The notes under the pieces: model-generated
Databases searched by the model: none
What the model was told of the DNA's origin: nothing
The model's input: the letters and a program-made list of their open reading frames with translations, nothing else
NCBI GenBank assembly: GCA_002205965.3
Contig: NADL03000765.1
Coordinates: 310,001 to 374,000, forward strand
Source: Kappaphycus alvarezii
Taxonomy: Eukaryota > Rhodophyta > Florideophyceae > Gigartinales > Solieriaceae
Length of the DNA: 64,000 bases
Direction: 5' to 3'
Shown: positions 43,880-55,639 of the stretch, in pieces
Numbering within the stretch: the stretch's first letter is position 1
Layout of the letters: every line of letters starts with the position of its first letter
Program-made: the position numbers and the translations under genes

Positions 43880-46800
43880 AGAATCTTCTTGAAGATATCT
43901 TCGGTCATCGCTTGTGATTGGCAATATGAAATCTTAACCTTGTTTTGATTTACTACGTTTCGAATGTAGTGGAACTTGAACTCGATAATTCTTGCTTGAT
44001 CCTATTATTCATGATTCGATCTTTTATTAGCCAAATAGCCGCTTGGTTATCACAATTGATCATGATGTGTCCATTCAGCTCTTCTCCAAGGTCTTTCGCC
44101 AGCCTTGCAAGCCAGACAGCTTCTTTTGAAGCCCATGCCAGAGAAATTTATTCAGCCTTCTGTGCGGATTGCGCCACGGCACTTTGTTTTTTGCTTCTCC
44201 AAGATACGACGGAGTCACCGTTCATGAACACATAACCACTAGTTGACTTCCTTTCATCATGGTCTCCTGTGTAATCAGCGCCAGAATATCGAACAATTTT
44301 CTTCTCACCGTCTGTCCTGTAGGATATACCATGGCGCTTCAAACCTTGCAGGTAACGTATAATGTGCTTGGCAGCATTCCAATGTTGTTTTGCATATGAA
44401 TGCATGAATCTCGCTAATAAATTAACTGCATACGTTATGTCCGGCCTCACAGTACTGGATAAATGCATCAACACTCCGATTATTTCCTGGTACAGAACGT
44501 CTTCGCAGCTAACATCTCAACTTCTCCTGCTTTCATCAAGATTTTTCCTTCTGATAGTGGGGGTGATGCTAGTCGAACGTCTTGCATATTGAACCTTTTC
44601 AATATTCCTTTGATCTTTGGAGCGTTGTGTAACTTGATCGATCCAGTCGTTTCATTCCTTTCTATTACCATTCCGCGGAACTTGTCAATTATCTTTTCCG
44701 TCCGAATTTCAACTTTCAAATTGTCTTATCTGCGGTATCATCAAACGCTTCTTCGCTTGATCCTACGAGAAGAACGCCATCCACGTAAATCAATGCAACA
44801 ACACGAATTTTTATAATGCCTTTCGTAGTAAACAGTCCTGGATCTGATTCACTCTTGATGAGTCCCAATTTTTCAAAGAGACTAGCAACGGCTTTGATCC
44901 AAACCTTTGAAGCTTGCTTGAATCCATAAATAACCTCGAATGGCCGATAAACTTGATAAACCTCTTGTGAATCATCAAAATTTTCCCGTTGTTCGAGGTA
45001 GATTTCTTCTTCCAATCATCCATTTAGGAATTCTGTCTTGATTTACAACAAGAGAATGTTCCACTTGCTCTGAGCCACGAAAGATAAGATGAATCGGAAC
45101 GTCGCCCGTAGCGTAACAGGAGCGAAAGTCTCATATAAACGAATCCCTGGTCTTAGGGAGTAGCCTTTCGTTACAAGTCTCGCTCTATAACTTGATACTT
45201 CGCCTTCTGAGTTTCTTTTGGTCTTAAAAATCGACTTGCTCTGAATCAGGTTTTGACCAGGTGGAAGTTTTGTCAACTTTCACACCGTCTTTTTATCCAC
45301 TTCTTTCATTTCTTGGTCCATGGCTTCTTTCCATTCCAAGCTTTTAGAACTGGTCAATGCTTCCTGTACGGTGAGAGGATCTTCGAACTCGAGATCTCCT
45401 AGCTTTTTCATCGTGCTTAAAGCAAGGTACATACCTGGGGCGTATCGATCATGTTGGGATCGGGCACGTTTTGACCTTCTCAGTTCCCGTTCATGGATGA
45501 GGTCTTCTGATGTGATGTCTTGATCATGAAAGTCTGTATTTTCAAATTGTTTTTGCTCCTGTTGGGAACTTGGCAGTCCTCGGTCTCCACTTGTTGCTAT
45601 AATCAACGGAGACGCTTCGCTTTCAATCGAAAATATTTCATAATCGGGTTTGTTAATTAACTCTTCAACAGTGGGCTTCTTTCAGCTGTTCTTTGAATCG
45701 GACGTCTATTGAAATCAAGAAATTCTTCTTCTCCGGAATGCATATCTTGTACGAGCTCATTCTTCCGAATCCAACTACTATTACAGATTCTGCTCGTTCC
45801 TTTAATGTAACTTTTCTCTTAAGTTTTGGTATATGAACATACGCAATTGCTCCAAATATCCCCACATGACCTAGGTTCGGCTTCATCTTCATATTTATCT
45901 CATATTTAATCTTCTGCTCGTCATTGAACACACTTGAATATATCTCATTGCGTAAGTAGTTTGCTGTATTGATTGCTTCCGCCCATAGCTTCTGATACTC
46001 ATGAAGATGTGCAACTTACTTCTATAAGCATGTTTCTTGCCATATCCGAAAGTTTTCTATTCATTCATTCGGGTTTTCCGTTTGACTCGGGAGAATGCGG
46101 GTGACTTGGCTCTTTCAGTACTCCTTTCGACTTCAACCAGTTCTTCATTGAATCCGAAACGTACTACCCGCCGTTGTCGAATCTGAATCTCTTCACTTTG
46201 GTGTTGCATACATTCTCAACTTCCGTAATCATTTCTCGGATGTCGCTATCAACTTCTTTCCTACGTTTCAGGATTCGGACCAACGATAGTGCACTGAAGT
46301 CATCACAAAAAGTTGCGAAATACTTTGCTTTACCAAACAATGTTAGTTTGATAGGCCCCTCTACATCAGAACAGATCAAGTCCAATGATTTAGAGTTCCC
46401 AGAATCATTTCGTGACGCGGCAGTCGTGGTTTTCGTAGTAAACCTTCCCATGGGACATCCTTCACATGTTCGGCTGGCTCTCCTTATTACTTCGGGAACT
46501 CCATCCACAATTTGTGTAGCTCCCTTCATTACCAACCGGCTTGAATGTGCAAGTCGGCGATGACATAACTCATCCTTCGATTCTTGACTTATACATGCCT
46601 TTCCTTGTTCTCTGCCATTTTGAATTGTCTTCAGTACTATTTCGTATAGGCCCTCGGCTTTCTCGGTTCCATTGGCCACTGGCTTGTTTGAACTCTTATC
46701 CAGTATCGAGCAATATCTATTAGCATGCTTATCCTCATAGAACAGGATTCTTTTGTTAGTCTTGGGTCATCGACTAGCGGATATAAGATTGCAAGTCAGT

Positions 46801-47895
46801 TCGGCACATATAGCACATCTTTCAACTTGATATTCTGGACCTTTCAGTTCATAACTGTAGTTAGCATGGCATCGCCTTGTCCATAAAGTTTGCTTTGTTC
46901 ACCGTTTTCAACTGAAATGAATCCAAGAGTTTCTGTGTTGGACAAATTTTCGAGCGCATCTTTATTGTTACACATGTGCCTTGAACAGCTTGAATCCAGG
47001 CACCACTTTCTCTGTGCGGTCTCTTGTACTTTCAAAGGAAGGTGCGTAGCCACAAATGAGATGTAAGTAGCTGGCTTCTCTTCAGCTTTGTCTTGCTTTC
47101 CATAATCACCCATTGCGGCTCTCGTCACCCCTGCACTTCTCACTGCCAGGATTTGATCAGCAGTCCTTCTTGTGGTGACCTTTCTTTCCACAGTGGTAAA
47201 ACGCACCTTTCACTTGCACACGCAACGCACACGCGTTGCTTTCATCACTAGTACCTCTCGCAGTTTCCAATGAGCCTTCTTTTAGGACAACAAGTGCAAC
47301 TGCTTCTGTAACAGACTTATCCAATCCAAGGATCAGATCAGCTGTAGTTTGAAATTCTTCGCGAAGATCTCCCAGTAGTGTCCTCTGTTGGTCCAAGTCA
47401 TTTACTTCATGACAGATTCCAGCAAGCTTAATCTCTATGACATTCAACCTGTTCACATAGTTCATTACACTCTCGTTTTGCAGCATTTTTGTAGCCTGAT
47501 AATGATCTAACAAAGTATCAACACTTGCTTTTGAGACATTCTCGTAAAGCTCCCTCAATTTACATCCAAACTTTATACGGATCTGTCAAGTTGATAACAC
47601 TACCGACACAAGCATCATCAACAGTGAGCAAGATGCTTGTTAAAGCCACGTCCTTGAGCTTCTCGAAAGCCAATTCGGCCTTCAGCAATTCTACTTGATT
47701 ACCGGAGCTTCTATCTGGTTCAGCTGGACTTCCATCGCCATCAGACAATGGGTACTTCTCCTGTTCTGTAACGATCTTCTACTAACCCATGGAGCGCAAC
47801 ATACGCTGAGTCTTTTTTGAAAACAGAAAGTAGTTATCGTTCGTCAAAGCTTCAATCTTGAATCAGGTGGTGTCGACGAGTCCATTCGAGTCCAT
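43880..47895 (-). pseudogene. gag-pol: Copia gag-pol, heavily interrupted
   Basis: It begins at an ATG at 47895 with a copia-like FKIEALTNDNYF segment. Gag ends with a zinc knuckle in which the first Cys is Phe (FYHCGKKGHHKKDC, about 47160-47200). The protease motif is changed to LDSSCS (about 47000). The GAG-pre-integrase block has H/H and CEGC ligands (46480-46580), and integrase SLDLICSDVEG and RFDNGG are present. RT shows RARLVTKGY and ETFAPV (45100-45190), but the active site reads YVDG instead of YVDD (about 44785). RNase H shows RPDITYAV, HWNAAKHIIRYLQG, and YSGAD where YSDAD is usual, then DNQAAI (about 44060). At least eight frame changes occur. The changed catalytic residues make it clearly inactive. 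Confidence 0.88.
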
Positions 47896-47967
47896 TTTGA
47901 AAGCAAAAGAGTAGAAGAGCAAGTTATGAGAAGAACGCGGCGATGAGAAGAAGAGACACTCAAAGCT

Positions 47968-47981
47968 CTGGGCCCATAACC
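47968..47981 (-). other. Copia primer-binding site for internal initiator tRNA-Met
   Basis: On the minus strand GGTTATGGGCCCAG directly follows the 5' LTR. It is complementary to the anticodon arm of eukaryotic initiator tRNA-Met (CTGGGCCCATAACC), the half-tRNA primer known from Drosophila copia. Confidence 0.85.
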
Positions 47982-48699
47982 TGTTGCGCAGAACTGCAGG
48001 ACAGGTCGAAGCCGGGGAGGCTGAAAGTCGGTTGAGTAGTTTGGTGTGTCTTTATTACTTTGACGTTACTGTAGTTCCCTTATATATTGAATGTTTGGCC
48101 TGCTGTACATCTCACAGTGGATTTACGCAAACATTTCTACTATTTCTACATTGGCTACAATGCAGTTTTCATCTTTTATCACTGGTGTGCAGTCCAAATG
48201 TGCGAAGTTGCAAAGTACTTAAAACTAAGTTAGAATTGGGTGACTAATCTCTGCGTGTTGCGGTGCGCGACAAATTCGGATGCTGCACATGTTGACCAGG
48301 TTGAGTAGCTAAGTTTCTGAAATAGGCGAGTCTTCACTCCTCCCGTCGAGCATCCGCTACGAGATGCTACGGCTGTCGCGTGTGTCTCCATAACCTTGGA
48401 TGTTCCCAAAGAGGGTGTTCGTAACGAGTCGAAGGCTAGTAGTACAAAATCCCATCCCAGCCTTGATCGTCCCGGCATTGCCTCGCCTGGAATCGCTGCC
48501 ACTTTCGTAGCCAAGTCTCTTCTTACGCTTTCCTGCTGCGTTTGCAACAGCTCGCGCTTCCCGTTCTGCTATTGACTTATAGCTCTCCTGGAACGGGAAA
48601 TGCAGTTACTACTTGCACACAAATATTACATGCTTAAAACCACGCAGAAAGATAAGGCAGTAAATGTGGGGATGAAATAAAACACTAATGTTGTCAGCA
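47982..48699 (-). repeat. 5' LTR of the copia element, split by a LINE
   Basis: The two parts (47982-48167 and 48608-48699) align with the 3' LTR. The AATAAAGA signal is kept. The TATA region is altered (TTTATTTCATC). Confidence 0.88.
48168..48598 (-). mobile_element. 5'-truncated LINE inserted in the copia LTR
   Basis: This is a 431-bp LINE 3' end on the minus strand. The target AATGCAGTT is duplicated at 48159-48167 and 48599-48607. The frame encodes SIAEREARAVANAAGKRKKR, then LAFDSLRTPSLGTSKVMETHA and KTRLFQKLSYSTW, with a frame change between. It corresponds to the C-terminal end of the polyprotein, after the nuclease-like domain. It is closest to the copy at 17800-18111. The 9-bp target duplication and the intact 3' end fit target-primed insertion. 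Confidence 0.85.
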
Positions 48700-48724
48700 C
48701 TCAAGTGCTAATACCATGATACTA

Positions 48725-50251
48725 CAGTGGTGGCCAAAATTATAAGTTTTCTGAGAAAATCCTATGAAAGGGGACGGCACCAATGGAAGTACAAAACAAA
48801 CTTGTGAAATTTTATAGTATTTTTAACGAAAAATACGATGTAGCAAACAGTTTTAACAATCTGACCATACTTTCGAAGATATCAACGATTATATCCTAAG
48901 CGATGGACAAAATTATAAAACTATTTCACGTCAAAACAGAGTACTCCACTTTAATGCCGCTCAGTACTTCGTAGCCTCTCCATTAACACTTCTAACTATA
49001 CGGCACCTCTTTGGCATATAATTAACAAGATTCCGAAGAGTTTCTGAATCAATTCTGTCCCAACAACGCAGCAACGTTTCTTTCAAAGAAGCTTCGTTTT
49101 CGAACTGCCTTTGATTCTCATAGACATACCGGTTCAGAATGCCCCAGAGATTCTCAATAGGATTCAAATCTGGGGAGTAAGCAGGCCAGTCTGATAAACG
49201 TATAGACTCATCGCGAAACCATTTTTTGACGATCCTAGAACGGTGGGCGGGTGCCCCATCTTGCATAAAGGTCCAACCAACCGGCAAATCTTCCGCAAAA
49301 TGTAGCAATGTATCCTTCAACATCTGAAGGTAGGATTCTCCAGTAACTGACTCGTCAAAAAAAATTAGCTGGCTCTTCTTCGCTCCTGCAAATGCTCCCC
49401 ATACCATAACACTACCTCCTCCGCTGTGACGCTTCTTAAAAACAGGGGAACGAGCACGGCTATTTTGCCAACGCATCGCCAAACCATCCGGCCCGTCCAA
49501 ATTAATTTTTTTCTATTCCTACCACACAATTTCAGACCATTGCTGAACACTCCAGTCCCTTCTATCGAATGTCCATTTAACCCTCTCCTTTTTATTCTTC
49601 TTCTTCATAGCCGGAACAGCCCAAACTTTCTTGTACTTCATAAACGGGGCATCAGATAGGTAACGGCGAATAGTGCGGGCACTAAATTCCAACTGCAACG
49701 ACTTCTTGATTGCTGAAGACCCTTTCCCATTGATTTTTGCTTCTCTTAAAATTCGACGAGTGTCCAGATTGCTTAACTTTCGAGCCCTTCCGGATGAATT
49801 TTTGGTCCCATATGATTCACCAAGCTTGAGCAAGTTTCTAACAACCGTCACGCTACGCCCTATTTCATCCGCAATCTCCTTGGGCAACTTTGCTTCATGA
49901 GTGAATGCGATAATTTTGCCTTGTTCTTCATTACTGAGTTTGCTGCCGCGGGCCATTTTTTTGGGAAGTATGTTGGGACTCTGAACGTCCCTTGGATCAC
50001 TCAGTCTCTGATGAAGGTCCATGTGTTCTTTCGGATTGCATATGTTTTTCTATTCATGCATTAATTTTGTCCACTGTTTGAAAACAATTTATTGATATCT
50101 TGAAAAGTAAGTCCGATTTTTAAAAACGGTTTGCTACATCGTATTCAGCGTTAAAAATACTAGAAACCTCATGTGTTTGTTTTATGCTTCCATTGGTGCC
50201 GTCCTCTTTCATAGGATTTTCTCAGAAAACTTATAATTTTGGCCGCCACTG
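48725..50251 (-). mobile_element. Tc1/Tc3-like transposon with IR/DR ends
   Basis: This is a 1527-bp element with TA target duplications (48723-48724 and 50252-50253). The terminal inverted repeats start CAGTGG(T/C)GGCCAAAATTATAA and stay recognisably similar for about 190-215 bp. Inside each, a second copy of the terminal motif occurs (TGGACAAAATTATAA at about 48904; TGGACAAAATTAA on the minus strand at about 50060-50075), giving an IR/DR layout as in Sleeping Beauty. It carries one transposase gene on the minus strand. It lies 25 bp outside the copia LTR. Confidence 0.92.
48961..50022 (-). pseudogene. Tc1-like transposase with two in-frame stops at the first catalytic site
   Basis: The frame runs without shift from about 50022 to 48961, 354 codons, a normal length for a Tc1-type enzyme. 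The likely start is the Met of MARGSKLSNEEQGKII (about 49956). Two helix-turn-helix regions with a basic GRARKLSN hook between them come first, followed by DAPFMKYKKVW. The DDE domain has QDGAPAHRS with the second Asp and DLNPIENLWG with Glu 35 residues later (DD34E). The first catalytic block reads TAG-GAA-TAG-KKINLDGPDG (about 49500-49521) where SDEKK is expected, so Ser and Glu codons are stops and Asp is Glu. The rest is undamaged. Recent inactivation, or sequence error at this one spot, would explain it. Confidence 0.88.
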
Positions 50252-50276
50252 TATATATACGCTCCGGTACAAATTT

Positions 50277-50330
50277 ACTGGGTACCAACCCACATATCTA
50301 CCACAGTAAATTAACCCCCCATTTCCACCA
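50277..50330 (+). repeat. Fragment matching the LINE end at 8997-9035
   Basis: AACCCACATATCTA(C/T)CACAGTAAATTAACCCC is shared with the plus-strand LINE (one mismatch over about 34 bp). It is probably a short LINE 3' relic adjoining the Tc1-like element. Confidence 0.5.
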
Positions 50331-50339
50331 GTGCAAATA

Positions 50340-51125
50340 TGCCAGCACTAATTATTTCCGTGACATTTCGATCACCGGTAACCCTCCAAGATATTCCGGG
50401 CCCCACTTTCATTGGTGTGAGGAATTGTTATTCTAGTCCTTGTCTCAATTGCTTCATTAGAGTGGTGCGGAGGATGGGAGAAGTTAGACTTGGACAATGA
50501 TATGCAATATCTTGCAGATCGCAAATCAGGGCTGCTCATGTCCTTCTCTTGTATCCCACCCTATAGCCCTCCAAAGTCTCGCAGTGAACACACACCAACT
50601 TTCTCCCAGCAACCTGGTACCAGTACCAGGTACGTCATTGTTCCTTCTGCTTTATGGGGGGAAAGGTTTGGGAGTTTTCGCTGTCAGAAGATATATTCGA
50701 TCTATCCTAAAGTTTTCCAGACAGACACAGGCATGGGGGAGGAACTCCACTGTACAGTATGTGACATTTTCATTTAGTATATTTTGAAATTGCTTTGATA
50801 ATTGCCAGTGATGAGCCTTGCAGCAATCACAGAGTACAGGGTAACCGCTGAGAGGTTTAGCCCAAATGACGTTACACCTTGATAGATCGAATATATCTTC
50901 CAAGAATAAAAACGTCCAGACCTTTGGCGGCAAGCCGCACCGCACACGGGCGACCTTGAAATCACTTGAAGGCAAGCTGCTTCAAGCAAATAACAATAGC
51001 AGAGTATCCGACGATATTGCTTTCACAACCGACATCCAATCCTTCGAATCTTCCAAACACCACTACTCCAGTCACCCCGCGTTCAGCACTACCCCGTCAG
51101 CACCTCACCAGCGACTGGTTCTCTC
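50340..51125. other. Intergenic region with an inverted repeat
   Basis: A 20-bp perfect inverted repeat (GAAGATATATTCGATCTATC) lies at 50687-50706 and 50881-50900, with 174 bp between the arms. CCTGGTAC-CA-GTACCAGG at 50613-50630 is a small hairpin, and TGTACAGTA occurs at about 50752. No gene is recognised. Confidence 0.5.
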
Positions 51126-52635
51126 CTATACCTCGTCCAATCCACTGCACTCGAGTGGCGCACTCAACTTTGCCACAGCCTTGACAAACCCGACCGCTGC
51201 TGACAACGAATGCTGCGTACTGTCAATCTGAAACCCCTCCCGTCTCTCCACAAACAAGCCATCCGCCTTTTGAATCGCAACAGCGGCACCAGGCATAGCA
51301 CCCTCCAGCATTTCTCTCCCGCCCTCCCCAACCCTCCATTGCACCTGCGCCATCTTCACCAACATCCTCCCCACAACGCACAACATCTCCGCCGCCATAT
51401 CCTCCTTCCCCTCATCCACCAACAAGGGCGCCATAGCCACCACAGCCTCCAACCCCGTAGCATACCCCGCACCTCTGACCCCCCCCACTGTCCAACCGCT
51501 CCCGATTCAATCCATCACACACTGCCACAACCTTCCTCGCCCACTGCAGAATCCCCTCCCACTCCACGCCCTTCCACCCCACCCTCCTCAACTCAGCCAC
51601 CGCAATCATCCCCCAATGATCACACTTATCCCCCCCCCACGTCCTCCCCATCACAGCCAGACCCTTGGCCGCCGCCGCAATCCAATCCTCCAAGCCCGTA
51701 AACTCCCCCAATCGAATCAATCCCAACGCCGCCTCCCCAGGATAATACCTCATCTCCCTCTCCTCATCCACCCTGCCATCCTTAAAATACGACCAAAACC
51801 CCCCATCCCTCCTCCTCATCAAGCGCGTCATACACCCCCCCAACCCGTCCAACACCGCACGCGACGTAGTCCCCCCTCTCCACCTCCTCCGCAGCCACCA
51901 ACGCCACCAACCCAAGTCCCAATGCCCCGAGCTTCATCTCCGGCGTCTCCCCCTCCTCCGCCACACCCCTCTTCGTCCATTCCGGATGCGTCCACACGCC
52001 ATACAAGCCCGGATGCGCCGGCACCTCACGCACGGTATGATTGAGCAGCCACTGTGCACCGCGGCGTAAGACGGGTGGGACGTGATGGCATGGGTGGAAT
52101 TTAGCGGGGGTTGCGGGAGGATAAGGGGGGGGACAGACTTGTGCGAGGGAGTAGAGTGCGCCGGCGTGACGGAGGGTGTTGTAGTCTGGAGTGTCGGAGA
52201 GGGAGTTTGTGGGGGGGTGGAGGGTGGGACGGTAGAGGAAGGAGGCGGGGCCGTGGTGGCCGAGGTAGGAGGCGCGGATGATGTAGGAAGTGGCGAGGTG
52301 GATGAAGGTTGGGAGGGTGGAGGGGAGGGGGTGGAGGGTTGGGGGGAGGGTTAGGGAGAGGGGGTGTGGGGGAGGGGGTGGGGGGAGGTGAGGAGGGAAG
52401 GGTGAGGAAAGAGGAGGGGGGAGGTTACAAGCAGGGATAGGCGGGCGGGAGGAGGCGGCGTAGACGGCGTAGGAGACGAGGGGGGCGGGGAGGGCGGGGA
52501 GGGCGCTTCGTCATTGCAGGGATTGGTGGGGCTGGGGAGGGCGGGATGGGGCAGGAGGAGGGTGAGGTTTTTGGGGCGGTTTTTCTTTTGCGGAGGTTTG
52601 CTGGGATTGGTGCAGACGCGGGTTTTGAATTGTTG
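51126..52635 (-). CDS. GC-rich exon of a probable host gene (alpha-helical barrel-like protein)
   Basis: On the minus strand a frame runs from about 52650 to 51785 without a stop and without an ATG in its first part. It continues in other frames to the stop at 51126, about 500 residues. The two frame changes fall in G runs: 51871-51876 (six) and 51479-51486 (eight). A 3' splice site TTCTCACAG lies at 52636-52644, so the start may be in an upstream exon. Blocks in order are DYNTLRHAGALYSLAQ (52190), RGAQWLLNH, PGLYGVWT, MKLGALGLGLVAL (51940), GGFWSYF (51790), RYYPGEAALGLIRLGE (51740), CDHWGMIAVAELR (51620) and FQIDSTQHSLSAA (51210). I recall these as a conserved set in helical-toroid proteins but cannot name an enzyme. 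The N-terminal 100 residues are Pro-rich. GC content is far above the surroundings. Confidence 0.6.
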
Positions 52636-52699
52636 CTGTGAGAAGCGTTGGGAGAGCGTTTTGGTTTAAAGTTTATTTAGTGCGAGAACTTTGCATTTG

Positions 52700-55630
52700 T
52701 GATGCCATTTTTTGGTAATCTAGGGGAGTTGATTTTATGCATTTTCTCAGCAGCTCAACGAGTGGCAGGCGGATCAACTGTACAGTACAGTAGTAATCGC
52801 ATCAGGGGATGTCATTACTGTACTATCTAATTCCAGGCCGTTGTAAAGGATCGGTCTCACCCTCGAGAAACGCTCCACTGCCCTCTTCGCAGCAGATTTT
52901 GCCAGCCCTATGCCATTCTCCAAGAATAGATATTTGAATAGGGACAAGGCTGGCCCCATCCTCCGATGGGGCTATGCAGAAACAATACCTGGGTGCCTCG
53001 TCACGACCTATCTGATACACCACGGTGTAATAGAGACTTATTCATTGTCTTTTTCCCAATTCTCCCCTGACACAGGGGGGGATTGGCGTGTTTTGTGGAT
53101 ACAAGACTGCCTTTTCTGAGTACTATGGGGTCAGGTCTGTGTATGAATGAGTCTGAAAATGGGGCAGTCAAGAGGTACAACCTCACAGGCCTGGTGCATG
53201 GCCAGTCGTAAGGCATACTGCGTTGGACGAAACCGTCACCGCAGAATGCCTTTGTGTAAGAACAGATCGTATCTGTCCGAAAGTCTCCGAGACAGTGGTG
53301 GAAAAGAGAAATTGGATTGTTTCGGATGCATCAAGTACTGTAGGACATATTGGCTATTACATTATAGTGAATTTGTCTTTCTCTGTAGCGATTTTGTTTG
53401 GCATGGAGCCCAATGTCATCTGTTTCCTTACTTGGTCATGTTCTAGATAGCACTACTCTCTAATAATTTCTGCTAATTGGCACAAATCTGGAAGTTCTTA
53501 GAGAAAATTTCTAGCATTGTCTATAAAAGAAGGGCTCATCTGAATGCTTTGAAAATCCGTGTACATTCCACTGATCCTTCGCCCTATCTTTCTGTGGGTC
53601 AATGCAACAGTCCCCAGTTCTCATGTAGCTGAGCCCCAGCTGTTTCCCTCTCCGTTGTATACCTTCTGTGCCTGCCGAGTTTTCGTTCTGCCTTACCATC
53701 TGAACTTTTGTCGCAGATTCCTTATATCAAACATTGGAGCAAAAGTTAGCCGATACATTTGAAAATGCATAAATTACCGACCATTTAGCCAGTGTAATCG
53801 GCAAAGATCGTGCTATCTTGGAAAAACTGTCATACATGGGCATGAGTAAAAAATGATGTATTCAACTCTCTAAATGAGTTGAGTTGCGTTGAAAGTGATT
53901 GGCGAGGACTTCAGATAAAAAGAACCTAGTGTTAGGATAGTGCCAACTCCACAGTTGATGGGGAAAGTCACAGACAGATCACGTCATGTTTCGTGATGCA
54001 TCTTCTTGGACTAGACTAATGAAGAATAACACGTATGCTTATGACGTGATATATGATGAATCTACAGTGCAGTATGATCAACTATTTAGAGAGTGCCGAA
54101 ATCCTTAGTAAGGAGACACATGTGTGCTACCAGAGTTGAGGTCACTGACTACCTGAGTTGGTGATATGCTTTAATCTTTACGTAGTACGTTCCTCGTGAC
54201 CACTGAGTATGAAGTAGGAAATACGGAAAACTGAACACGATTTAGTATAAGTAGAACTGTCTCACAATCAATCTGCTAGTTAATTATTCTCATGATGAGT
54301 GAAGAAATAGAGAGCAAACAATCAAACATAACCTGTGCGAATGCATAGTACCCATTTTACTACTTTTTTCCTCAAATGAAGTCTATAAGTAGTGTTTCTC
54401 GCTCCTTTGATACCCATATATCTAACGGCAAGGTTGGATAATCGTGTCAAAACCCGCGACATCTCCTTTGGAACCTGATTATCAGCATTCACGAGCCAGA
54501 ATAACCGATAATTCAAAAAAGTAATATAAACCCGTAACTAGGGGAACGAGAAGCGAAAACGAGAATACTTGAGCGCATTTTTACCAAAAGGGAGTTCTTA
54601 TGGTGATCATGAGGTGGACTCTCTTAATGATTTAGCGTCAAATAAAACTGCGCACAGAAATATTGGTGAAATTTCCGTAATTTAATGATTAAATAAAACT
54701 AAAAATAAAACATTATATGAAAATAAACTAATTCCATTCACGCACAATGGAGATTTATGCGTCGATGATCCAGAACAGTGGGGCGATCTCTGAATGTGAA
54801 CCATACATGGAGTGTGTTACTCTTGACTACGGAAGTCTCCAGGCGATAGCTGGACTATATACTCACTTTGAAAAAGATAATGGGGAACAATAGAAAATTC
54901 CAGCATACATAACGAGCATAGTTATCAAAATTAACCCTTAATTTTTCTTTACCGTCTGTTCCATTTACCTTCGAAGAAAATTTCTTGATCCTCTTGGTGA
55001 AAGTGGTGAGTCGAAGTTATTTACTGCGAACTCAGGAAATTAGGTATTGTGGTGAAATGCATTTTAATGCAATCGAATGTTCTTATACCAGCTCACAGTG
55101 AAAAATTTCTCGTTTGCAGATATCTTTCTCGTCAAATGCCATCAGACCCAAAAAAAATTGCTGGTTCCCTATCTAAATATATTTCAAGTGAACCTTTGCA
55201 AACGAATTCTAGTTCCTCAAATAACTTTCCTCAACCAATTCCTCAAAAACTTAAACTAGGTCATTTAATTTAGCTTCGGCTCTTGAAAGTGCCACATACT
55301 TCTTCGCGGCCTTTTTTATGATAAAGATGTACTCAAAATAAAGAAAAAGTACTCTTCACTTGAAAGACGAGTAGCAATATCACTTTCTAAATCAAAATCG
55401 GTGAATTCGATTTATCTGCGTTATTTGTTACTAGTTTGAGTACTAAAGTTTCTTGATCCTTACATATATATTATCCTCTTTTAGGTCTTGTCCACTCGTG
55501 ATTATTAGGTGTCCCAGACGCTAGAGCCAGTACACCAACGGCAAGAGATTCGTCGTATTTTGTTTTGTATTAAGGTATAGGAGAATTCCTACTGACTTAT
55601 TATATATTTCAGAATAAAAATCGTCACACC
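52700..55630. other. Intergenic region, no recognised gene
   Basis: Short frames of 60-99 codons on both strands (52774-53450, 54322-54516, 55049-55273) show no recognised motif. CAACTGTACAGTACAGTAGTAATC and ATTACTGTACTATC lie at 52775-52825. AT content rises to the right. Confidence 0.4.
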
Positions 55631-55639
55631 CTACATGCA

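Larger units (their letters stand above)
43503..48699 (-). mobile_element. Copia-type retrotransposon
   Basis: This is a Ty1/copia element on the minus strand, with LTRs of 278 bp at 43503-43780 and 47982-48699. The latter is exactly 278 bp once the inserted LINE and its duplicated target are removed. The LTRs are visibly diverged, so the insertion is old. Gag, zinc knuckle, protease, integrase, RT and RNase H follow in copia order. No target duplication remains (TTCCC left, CTCAA right). Confidence 0.9.

Noticed and set aside
48961-49550. Two separate transposase genes in the Tc1-like element
   Set aside because: The parts are in one frame and separated only by two TAG codons six codons apart at most; it is one gene.
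51210-52044. Plus-strand Pro-rich frames in the GC-rich island
   Set aside because: The minus strand holds ordered conserved-looking blocks; the plus frames are low-complexity Pro/Ser translations of C runs.
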